From the NCBI RefSeq assembly GCF_014930365.1, contig NZ_JABXWI010000011.1, positions 360,867 through 424,866 on the forward strand: a stretch of DNA of 64,000 nucleotides. Reading direction: 5' to 3'. Below are positions 32,921-39,894 of the stretch, piece by piece. Below the pieces are notes generated by a model. It searched no databases. It had not been told where the DNA came from and saw nothing but the letters and a program-made list of their open reading frames with translations. This DNA is from Streptomyces caniscabiei (GTDB lineage: Bacteria; Actinomycetota; Actinomycetes; Streptomycetales; Streptomycetaceae). The position numbers and the translations under genes are program-made. Within the stretch, counting starts at the first letter, position 1; each line of letters begins with the position of its first letter.

Positions 32921-33967
32921 ATGCACCCAGACCACCCGCCAGGTCTCGACCCCGACCGGCTCCGTGCCCTGCTCGACGCCGAGCGGCCCGGACTCGTGGG
33001 CGGCCCGCTCACCGGCCGGCTGATCGAGGGCGGGCGGTCGAACCTGACCTACGAGGTCACGGACGGCACCGCGAAGTGGGTCGTACGGCGGCCGCCGCTG
33101 GGCCATGTGCTGGCGACCGCGCACGACATGAAGCGGGAGCACCGCGTGATCAGCGCGCTGCACCCGACGGATGTGCCGGTGCCCCGTCCCGTGCTGCTGT
33201 GTGAGGACGAGGACGTGCTCGGCGCGCCCTTCTACGTCATGGACTTCGTCGAGGGCACCCCGTACCGCACCGCCGAACAGCTGGCCCCGCTCGGTCCGGA
33301 GCGCACCCGGGCCGCCGTGCTGGGCCTGGTCGACACCCTCGTCGAACTGCACGCGGTGGACCCGGCCGAGGTGGGCCTCGCCGACTTCGGGCGCCCCGAG
33401 GGCTTCCTGGACCGCCAACTGCGGCGCTGGGGGAAGCAGTTGGACGCGTCCCGCAACCGCGAGCTGGCCGGCATCGACGAACTCCACGCGACGCTGGGCC
33501 GCCGGCTCCCCCACTCCCCCGCGGCGACGGTCATCCACGGCGACTACCGCCTCGACAACGTGCTGCTCGGCGAGGACGACGCGATCAAGGCCATCCTCGA
33601 CTGGGAGATGTCCACGCTCGGTGATCCGCTCACCGACCTGGGCCTGCTGGTGATGTACAGCGTGCCGCTGGCCACGCCCGACTCCCCCGTCTCGACGACC
33701 GCGACGGCCGCCGGGCACCCGGATCCGGCCGAGATCGTCGAGCGGTACGCGGCGCGCTCGGGCCGCGACGTCTCCGCGGTGTCCTGGTACACGGCGTTCG
33801 CGTGGTTCAAGCTCGCCGTGATCCTGGAGGGCATCCACTACCGGTACACCCTCGGCCAGACGGTCGGCCGCGGCTTCGACCGCATCGGCGACCTGGTCCC
33901 CGTCTTCATCGAACACGGCCTGACGACTCTTCGTACCGGCTCCGGTTCCGGCTCCCAGGAGGGCTGA
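32921..33967 (+). CDS. APH-family phosphotransferase associated with acyl-CoA dehydrogenase
   Basis: This 348-residue kinase-fold protein has the catalytic loop IHGDYRLDNVLL (near residue 207) and metal-binding ILDWEMSTLGDP (near 226), with an N-terminal VVRRPPLGHVLATAHDM typical of the ACAD10/11-like subgroup. In that subgroup the kinase phosphorylates 4-hydroxyacyl-CoA, which the partner dehydrogenase then converts. The dehydrogenase gene begins five bases after this stop. ATG 32921 is favoured over ATG 32918 by the AGGAG spacing. A TetR-type operator lies upstream. Confidence 0.9.
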   Translation: MHPDHPPGLDPDRLRALLDAERPGLVGGPLTGRLIEGGRSNLTYEVTDGTAKWVVRRPPLGHVLATAHDMKREHRVISALHPTDVPVPRPVLLCEDEDVLGAPFYVMDFVEGTPYRTAEQLAPLGPERTRAAVLGLVDTLVELHAVDPAEVGLADFGRPEGFLDRQLRRWGKQLDASRNRELAGIDELHATLGRRLPHSPAATVIHGDYRLDNVLLGEDDAIKAILDWEMSTLGDPLTDLGLLVMYSVPLATPDSPVSTTATAAGHPDPAEIVERYAARSGRDVSAVSWYTAFAWFKLAVILEGIHYRYTLGQTVGRGFDRIGDLVPVFIEHGLTTLRTGSGSGSQEG

Positions 33968-33972
33968 TCCCC

Positions 33973-35187
33973 ATGGATTTCGCATTCGACGCGCGTACGG
34001 AGGAGCTGCGTACCAAGCTCCTCGCCTTCATGGACGAGCACGTGTACCCGGCGGAGGCCGTGGCCGAGGAGCAGCGGGCCGAGCTGGACTCGCCGTGGGA
34101 CACGCCGGCCGTGGTGGAGGAGCTGAAGGCCGAGGCCCGCAGGCAGGGCCTGTGGAACCTCTTCCTGCCCGACTCCGAGTACGGCGCGGGCCTCACCAAC
34201 CTCCAGTACGCCCCGCTCGCCGAGATCACCGGCCGGTCCCCGCAGCTGGCGCCGACCGCGCTGAACTGCGCCGCGCCCGACACGGGCAACATGGAGGTGC
34301 TGAGCCAGTTCGGCGACGAGGCGCAGAAGAAGCAGTGGCTGGAGCCGTTGCTCGCCGGTGAGATCCGGTCGGCGTTCGCGATGACCGAGCCGGAGGTCGC
34401 CTCCTCGGACGCCACCAACATCACCACGCTGATCGAGCGCGACGGCGACGACTACGTCGTCACGGGACGCAAGTGGTACATCTCCGGGGCCATGAACCCC
34501 GACTGCCGGATCTTCATCGTGATGGGCAAGACGGACCCGGACGGGGCCGACATCCGCCGTCAGCAGTCGATGATCCTGGTGCCGCGTGACACCCCGGGCG
34601 TCACCGTGAAGCGGGCGATGCGGGTCTTCGGGTACGAGGACCACTACCACGGCGGTCACGCCGAGGTGATCTTCGAGGGCGCGCGGGTGCCGGCGTCGAA
34701 CCTGATCGGCGAGGAGGGCGGCGGGTTCGCCATCGCGCAGGCGCGGCTGGGTCCCGGGCGCATCCACCACTGCATGCGGCTCATCGGGATGGCCGAGCGG
34801 GCGATCGAGCTGATGTGCCGGCGGGCGGTGGCGCGGGAGGCCTTCGGCAAGGCGCTGGCGCAGCAGGGGGTCGTGCACAACTGGATCGCCGACGCGCGGG
34901 TGGCCGTCGAGCAGCTGCGGCTGCTGGTGCTGAAGACGGCCTGGATGATGGACACGGTGGGCAACAGGGGGGCGCACACGGAGATCCAGGCGATCAAGAT
35001 CGCCACGCCCCGGACGGTCGTGGACATCATCGACCGGGCGATCCAGCTGTACGGCGCGGGGGGTGTCAGTCAGGACTTCCCGCTGGCGGAGCTGTACGCG
35101 GGGGCGCGGACGCTGATGATCGCGGACGGGCCTGATGAGGTGCATCAGCGGTCGTTGGCTCGGCGGGAGCTGAAGCGGTACGTGTGA
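33973..35187 (+). CDS. Acyl-CoA dehydrogenase
   Basis: This 404-residue flavoprotein has the acyl-CoA dehydrogenase motifs FAMTEPEVASSDATN (near residue 136), WYISGAMNPDC with an FAD/substrate loop, RLGPGRIHHCMRLIG (near 255), IQLYGAGGVSQDFPLAELYA (near 355) and the C-terminal DGPDEVHQRSLARREL. Relatives next to APH-type kinases act on phosphorylated hydroxyacyl-CoA or medium-chain substrates. It is the second gene of a two-gene operon and is followed by a very long palindrome. Confidence 0.93.
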   Translation: MDFAFDARTEELRTKLLAFMDEHVYPAEAVAEEQRAELDSPWDTPAVVEELKAEARRQGLWNLFLPDSEYGAGLTNLQYAPLAEITGRSPQLAPTALNCAAPDTGNMEVLSQFGDEAQKKQWLEPLLAGEIRSAFAMTEPEVASSDATNITTLIERDGDDYVVTGRKWYISGAMNPDCRIFIVMGKTDPDGADIRRQQSMILVPRDTPGVTVKRAMRVFGYEDHYHGGHAEVIFEGARVPASNLIGEEGGGFAIAQARLGPGRIHHCMRLIGMAERAIELMCRRAVAREAFGKALAQQGVVHNWIADARVAVEQLRLLVLKTAWMMDTVGNRGAHTEIQAIKIATPRTVVDIIDRAIQLYGAGGVSQDFPLAELYAGARTLMIADGPDEVHQRSLARRELKRYV

Positions 35188-35210
35188 GGCCGGGGCGCCT
35201 AGGGGGTGAG

Positions 35211-35395
35211 GGGTGCGGGTTCGTCGGCGGGTGCGGGTCCGGTGGGGCTTCTCGCGCAGTTCCCCGCGCCCCTGAAAAAGCAGGGGCTGCGCCCCGTGCT
35301 TTTTCGGCCCGAAGGGGCTGTAGGCCCTTGAGGGGCGCGGGGAACTGCGCGAGCAACCACGAACCACCCGCACCCGCCGACGAACCCGCACCCCC
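35211..35395. repeat. Very long imperfect palindrome, copy E
   Basis: The outer arms, GGGTGCGGGTTCGTCGGCGG and onward (35211-35238), match the inverse at 35368-35395. The next arms are the dispersed core CTCGCGCAGTTCCCCGCGCC and its inverse (35251-35353). The centre is a hairpin AAAAAGCA...TGCTTTTT. It fills most of the gap between the acyl-CoA dehydrogenase and TetR genes, which converge on it. Confidence 0.85.
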
Positions 35396-35418
35396 GAGCG
35401 TAATGCGCCCTACCGCCC

Positions 35419-36021
35419 CTACGGTCGCAGTGCCCTCAGCAGCAGGTCCGCCAGGTGGTCCGCTACCTCCTGGGGGGTCATCGGGCCGTCGGGGCGGTAC
35501 CACGTCGACAGGTGGTGGACCGAGCCGAAGTGGTAGTCGACGACCAGGTCCGCCGGAGTCGCCCTGGAGAAGACCCCGGCCTCCTGGCCCTCCTCCACCA
35601 GCGCGCGGAAGCGCTCGTGGTAGCGGCGGCGCTCCGCGCGGACCTGCTTGTTCTTCTCGGGGCTCAGGTGGTGCATCGAGCGGAAGAAGATCGACGCGTC
35701 GTCGAGGTTGTCGATGGTGGTGACGACGACGTCCGCCGCGGCCCCCCGCAACCGCTCCTCCACCGGCGCGTCGGCCCCCGCGAACGCGTCCAGCCGCTCC
35801 TGCTGGATCCGCAGCACGCGCGCGTACACCTCGTGCAGCAGGTCGTCCTTGGAGCCGAAGTAGTGGTACAGCGCGCCCTTGGTGACCCCGGCCGCCTCGA
35901 CGATCTCCTGCACGGAGGTGCGGTCGTACCCCCGCTCGGCGAAGAGCCGGGTGGCGGCGGCCAGCAGCCGCTGCGGGACGGGCGTACCGTCTCCGTCCGT
36001 CGTCCTGGGCACTGCCGCCAC
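35419..36021 (-). CDS. TetR/AcrR-family regulator
   Basis: The protein has about 200 residues. The start is GTG 36021 (VAAVPRTTDGDG) or the GTG three codons later, 36012. The helix-turn-helix is AERGYDRTSVQEIVEAAGVT (near residues 24-43), followed by KGALYHYFGSKDDLLHEVY. The ligand domain is of the acyl-CoA-responsive type, with HHLSPEKNKQVRAERRR. It sits between the kinase/acyl-CoA dehydrogenase operon and an SDR gene, both preceded by the 13-base motif CATACCGACCGGT, so it probably represses both. Confidence 0.88.
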   Translation of the reverse strand: MAAVPRTTDGDGTPVPQRLLAAATRLFAERGYDRTSVQEIVEAAGVTKGALYHYFGSKDDLLHEVYARVLRIQQERLDAFAGADAPVEERLRGAAADVVVTTIDNLDDASIFFRSMHHLSPEKNKQVRAERRRYHERFRALVEEGQEAGVFSRATPADLVVDYHFGSVHHLSTWYRPDGPMTPQEVADHLADLLLRALRP

Positions 36022-36152
36022 CTGCCTTCCGAGGTTCTGTTGTCGCCTACTGGTCGTCCGTCCCGCCTCGATCGGTTCCCGATCGGGCGGAATCGGGCGC
36101 TCCCGCCGGAGGATCATCCCATTCTCCGGCGCCCGTGCGGCGGGCAGGGCGG

Positions 36153-36920
36153 TCAGCCCGTCGTCTCCCACTTCTGCTGGATGTGGTTCATGTTGGTCAG
36201 CCAGCGGTCCGGATCGGCGGCCCGGGCCTGGTAGTAACCGGCCACCTCGGGGTGCGGCAGGATCAGGAAGCGGTCTTTCTCGATGCCCTCGAAGAGCGCG
36301 TCGGCCACGTCCTCCGGCTCGATCGCGGTCGGCGCGAGCACCAGGTCGCCCGCGCTGCCGGAGGCCGTCAGCATGTCGGTGCGCACCCCCTGCGGGCAGA
36401 TCGCGTGCACCTTGACGCCCCGGTGGCGGTAGGTGAGCGAGAGCCACTCGGCGAAGGCGTACGCCCCGTGCTTGGTGACGCTGTAGGGCGCCGCGCCGAT
36501 CATCGTCAGCAGGCCGGCCGCCGAGACCGTCGACACGAATCGCCCGCCGCCGCGCTCCAGCCACGCGGGCAGCAGCTCGTGGGCCGCCCGGACGTGCGCC
36601 ATCACGTTGACGTCCCAGGCGAGCGCCCACACCTTCTCGTCGGCGGCCTCGGTCCCCCCGGAGGCCAGTCCGGCGTTCGCGCAGTAGACGTCCACGGTCC
36701 CACCGAGCGCGTCACGCGCCTGAGGAACGATCGTCGAGGCGTCCCCGGGCACCGCGATCCCGCCGATCTCGTCGGCCACGGCCTTCGCCCGGTCCGCGTC
36801 GAGGTCGTTCACGACGACCCGGGCCCCCTCGGCCGCGAACCGCCGCGCCAGGGCGGCCCCGATCCCGCCACCGGCTCCCGTGACGACCACACCCGCACCC
36901 GCACCCTGTACGTCTCCCAC
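36153..36920 (-). CDS. SDR-family NAD(P)-dependent oxidoreductase
   Basis: The protein has 255 residues from the GTG at 36920 (AAGGAG at good spacing). The Rossmann motif VVVTGAGGGIGAALARRF is near residue 11, NAG in VDVYCANAGLASGG (near 85), the catalytic Ser in FVSTVSAAGLL and the Tyr-Lys pair in APYSVTKHGAYAFAEW (near 150). It is a classical short-chain dehydrogenase, probably acting on a hydroxyacyl or alcohol substrate. The TetR gene follows 131 bases downstream on the same strand. The inverted CATACCGACCGGT motif lies 56-68 bases upstream. Confidence 0.9.
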   Translation of the reverse strand: MGDVQGAGAGVVVTGAGGGIGAALARRFAAEGARVVVNDLDADRAKAVADEIGGIAVPGDASTIVPQARDALGGTVDVYCANAGLASGGTEAADEKVWALAWDVNVMAHVRAAHELLPAWLERGGGRFVSTVSAAGLLTMIGAAPYSVTKHGAYAFAEWLSLTYRHRGVKVHAICPQGVRTDMLTASGSAGDLVLAPTAIEPEDVADALFEGIEKDRFLILPHPEVAGYYQARAADPDRWLTNMNHIQQKWETTG

Positions 36921-36975
36921 GATCGGTCTCCTTCGACGCGACACATCAGCAACGCCCACCAAGGGGCCCAGACTA

Positions 36976-36988
36976 ACCGGTCGGTATG
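36976..36988. promoter_or_regulatory. TetR-type operator upstream of the SDR gene
   Basis: ACCGGTCGGTATG is the exact inverse of CATACCGACCGGT found at 32857 and 63397. It lies in the divergent gap between the SDR and NamZ genes. Confidence 0.7.
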
Positions 36989-37020
36989 TCTCGGAGAAAG
37001 GGTGCCACCAACCCCGCCCC

Positions 37021-37050
37021 AAAGGGGCGCGGGGAACTGCGCGACCAGCC
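37021..37050. repeat. Dispersed intergenic palindromic element, copy F
   Basis: AAAGGGGCGCGGGGAACTGC runs on into GCGACCAGCC, the reverse-oriented core, preceded by a short inverted CCCCGCCCC. It lies in the same divergent gap as the operator at 36976. Confidence 0.7.
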
Positions 37051-37151
37051 ACACCCCACCCGCAGACGACAAACCACCGGCGGAAGCGCTTAGCTTTCCC
37101 CAAGCACCGCTTCCATGACAGCGACGCGCCCGCGACCCGGAGGTCACCCCT

Positions 37152-38411
37152 ATGCACCTCTCCCGCCGCACCTTCCTCGCCGCCTCCACGGCGGCCACGG
37201 CGGCCACGGCGACCGCAGCCACCGCCGGCCTCACCACCGCACCCCCCGCCGAGGCAGCCCGCCCAGGGCCCCGTACCGGTTTCGAGCGCCTGGCCCACGA
37301 CGGCTACAAACTCCTCGGCGGCCAGAAGGTCGGCATCGTCACCAACCCGACCGGCGTCACCCGCGACGCCCGCCACATCGTCGACGTGATGCACGCCGAC
37401 GACCGGGTGGACCTCAGGGCCGTCTTCGGGCCCGAGCACGGCTTCCGCGGCACCGCCCAGGCCGGCGGCTCCGAGGGCCGTCACGACGACCCGGCGACGG
37501 GGCTGCCCGTCCACGACACGTACCAGAAGAGCGGCCGCGCCCTCGCGGACGTCTTCACCGCCTCCGGCGTGGACACGGTCGTCTTCGACATCCAGGACGT
37601 GGGCGCCCGCTTCTACACGTACATCTGGACGCTGTACGACTGCATGGAGGCGGCGCAGCTGGCCGGGAAGCGCTTCGTCGTGCTGGACCGGCCGAACCCG
37701 GTGACCGGGCGTCGCGCCCAGGGGCCCGTGCTGCACAAGGAGTTCGCGTCCTTCGTCGGGCGGCAGCCCGTCGCGCAGGCGCACGGGATGACGGTGGCGG
37801 AGCTGGCGCGCCTGTTCAACGGGGAGTTCCTCACCACGCCCGTACCGCTGGAGACCGTACTGATGTCGGGGTGGAAGCGGTCGCGGTTCTACGACTCCTC
37901 CGGGCTGCCGTGGGTGCCGCCCAGCCCGAACATGCCGACGCCGGACACCGCGCTCGTCTACTCCGGGACGTGTCTGTTCGAGGGGACGAACCTGTCGGAG
38001 GGGCGGGGCACCACGCGGCCGTTCGAGCTGCTCGGCGCGGAGGGGATCGACCGGCGGTGGGCGGCCGCCGCGAACGACCTCGGCCTGCCCGGCGCGCACT
38101 TCAGGGAGGCGTACTTCGCGCCGACGTTCTCCAAGTTCCAGGGGAAGACCATCGGGGGTGTGCAGATCCACGTCCACGACCGGGCCGCGTACGACCCCGT
38201 GCGCACCGGGATCGGCCTCCTGGTGACCGCCAAGAGGGTGTGGAGCGGCTTCGCCTGGCGGCCGGACAACTGGATCGACAAGCTGACCGGTTCGGCGCGG
38301 GTGCGGACGATGATCGACGCGGGGGCGGACACGGAGGAGGTCGTGGCGGGCTGGCAGGAGGAGCTGGCCGCGTTCCGCCGGGTGCGCGAGGAGTATCTGC
38401 TGTACCGCTAG
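37152..38411 (+). CDS. Tat-exported NamZ-type exo-beta-N-acetylmuramidase (DUF1343)
   Basis: The protein has 419 residues. A twin-arginine signal LSRRTFLAAS begins it, followed by an Ala/Thr-rich hydrophobic stretch and an AEA site near 38, so it is exported folded. The mature part is DUF1343/GH171: GIVTNPTGVTRDARHIVD (near 62), FGPEHGFRG (near 97), VFDIQDVGARFYTYIWTL (near 145) and NMPTPDTALVYSGTCLFEGT (near 262). The B. subtilis member releases terminal MurNAc from peptidoglycan fragments, so cell-wall recycling is likely. The ATG follows a GGAGG sequence. Confidence 0.9.
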   Translation: MHLSRRTFLAASTAATAATATAATAGLTTAPPAEAARPGPRTGFERLAHDGYKLLGGQKVGIVTNPTGVTRDARHIVDVMHADDRVDLRAVFGPEHGFRGTAQAGGSEGRHDDPATGLPVHDTYQKSGRALADVFTASGVDTVVFDIQDVGARFYTYIWTLYDCMEAAQLAGKRFVVLDRPNPVTGRRAQGPVLHKEFASFVGRQPVAQAHGMTVAELARLFNGEFLTTPVPLETVLMSGWKRSRFYDSSGLPWVPPSPNMPTPDTALVYSGTCLFEGTNLSEGRGTTRPFELLGAEGIDRRWAAAANDLGLPGAHFREAYFAPTFSKFQGKTIGGVQIHVHDRAAYDPVRTGIGLLVTAKRVWSGFAWRPDNWIDKLTGSARVRTMIDAGADTEEVVAGWQEELAAFRRVREEYLLYR

Positions 38412-38517
38412 GCCGCCCCATCGCGGATGTGCTTGTACGTGACGTATGGCCATCTTTCGCCGTTGGCAGGACCATGCGCCTGAGCGCACCACCAGCGGGG
38501 GCCGAAGGGGGCTCGTC

Positions 38518-39837
38518 ATGGCGGATCCGGAAATGAGCGTGACTCCCTACTGGGAACTGACCTTCGACGCGGACGGGGACGTGGACACCGGTCAGCGGGA
38601 CCGGCTGCTCGACGGGGTCGCGCGGCGCGGGGTGGCGGATCTGGTCGTCTTCGCGCACGGCTGGAACAGCGACCGGTCGGGCGCGACAAGGCTCTACAGC
38701 CGCTTCTTCGAGCCGTTCCCGGTGCTCGCGCCGCACGCGAAGCTGGGGTACGTCGGTGTGCTGTGGCCCTCGATGCGGTTCTCGGACGAGCCGATCCCCG
38801 ACCTCAAGCCGGTGCCGGCCCTGGCGCCCGGCCGCCCCGCGCTGGACAAGCACACCCGGCACGCGCTGGTGGAGGTCTTCCCCGGGCGGGCCGTCGTCGT
38901 CGAGCAGCTCGCCCGGCTGCTGGAGCAACGGCCGGACGACGGGGCCTCGTTGGAGGAGTTCGGGCGGCTCGTACGGCTGCTGGTCGAGGTGGAGCCGCAG
39001 GGGCCGCAGGGCGCGTTCACGGCGGACACCGTCGCGGAGGGGGTGCCGGAGGGCACGCCCGGGATGCTCTGCGGGGACGCGGCGGCGGTGTGCGCGGACT
39101 TCGCGGCGGCGCTGGCGGAGGTCGAGACCCCGCCGGGGCCGGCCGGGGCCGCCCTCGCCCCGCCCCAGGTGTGGGACGGCGCGCACGAACTCCTGCGGCA
39201 GGCCACCTACTTCGCGATGAAGCGCAGGGCGGGGACCGTCGGCGAGCGGGGGCTCGGACCGCTGCTCGGCCGGCTCGCGCGGACCTCGCCGAAGGTGCGG
39301 GTGCACCTCGTCGGGCACAGCTTCGGCGCCCGGCTGGTGTCGTTCGCGCTGCCCGGTCTGCCGGAGGGCGCGCGCTGCGTGAAGTCGGTGACGCTCCTTC
39401 AGGCCGCTTTCTCGCACTACGCGTTCGCGGCCCGGCTGCCGCACGACACCCGGACGAGCGGCGTGCTGAACGGGCAGCACAAGCGCGTGGACGGCCCGTT
39501 GGTGTGCTGCCACTCCAAGCACGACTCGGCGCTCGGCACGATCTACCCGCTGGCCTCCCGGATGGCGGGCGACGCGCGCACGGTGCTGGGGCTGAGCGTG
39601 AACAGCCTGCTGGGCAGGAAATGGGGCGCCCTCGGCTACGACGGGGTGCAGGCGGTCGAGGGCACGCGGTCGTTCAGCCTGGCCGACGCGCTCAAGGCCC
39701 GGCTGCCGGCGGCGGGGTGCGTGAACATCGACGCGTCGGCCGTGGTGAAGCGCGGCGGCGCGCCCTCCGGCGCCCACAGTGACATCTGCCACCGTGAGCT
39801 GGCCCGGGTGGTGCTGGCGGCGGGCCGTATCGGCTGA
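38518..39837 (+). CDS. Alpha/beta-hydrolase-like protein of unknown function
   Basis: The protein has 439 residues from ATG 38518 (GAAGGGGG upstream). A hydrolase-type oxyanion segment VVFAHGWNSDRSGATRLY is near residue 46, and a nucleophile elbow HLVGHSFGARLVSFAL (Ser near 273) follows a long helical insertion rich in Glu/Leu. His candidates near the C-terminus include HSKHDSALG (near 335) and HSDICHRELARV. It is cytosolic by sequence. The family is unrecognised. It follows NamZ by 106 bases on the same strand and is convergent with the penicillin acylase. Confidence 0.7.
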   Translation: MADPEMSVTPYWELTFDADGDVDTGQRDRLLDGVARRGVADLVVFAHGWNSDRSGATRLYSRFFEPFPVLAPHAKLGYVGVLWPSMRFSDEPIPDLKPVPALAPGRPALDKHTRHALVEVFPGRAVVVEQLARLLEQRPDDGASLEEFGRLVRLLVEVEPQGPQGAFTADTVAEGVPEGTPGMLCGDAAAVCADFAAALAEVETPPGPAGAALAPPQVWDGAHELLRQATYFAMKRRAGTVGERGLGPLLGRLARTSPKVRVHLVGHSFGARLVSFALPGLPEGARCVKSVTLLQAAFSHYAFAARLPHDTRTSGVLNGQHKRVDGPLVCCHSKHDSALGTIYPLASRMAGDARTVLGLSVNSLLGRKWGALGYDGVQAVEGTRSFSLADALKARLPAAGCVNIDASAVVKRGGAPSGAHSDICHRELARVVLAAGRIG

Positions 39838-39894
39838 TCCCGGCCCGCCGCCGTCACACGTTCACCGGCGTCACCCGCAGGCGACGGCCGGGGC

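Noticed and set aside
36153..38519. A 788-codon minus-strand frame joining the SDR gene to sequence antisense to NamZ
   Set aside because: Only the last 255 codons look like protein, and a GTG with a good ribosome site at 36920 marks the real start.
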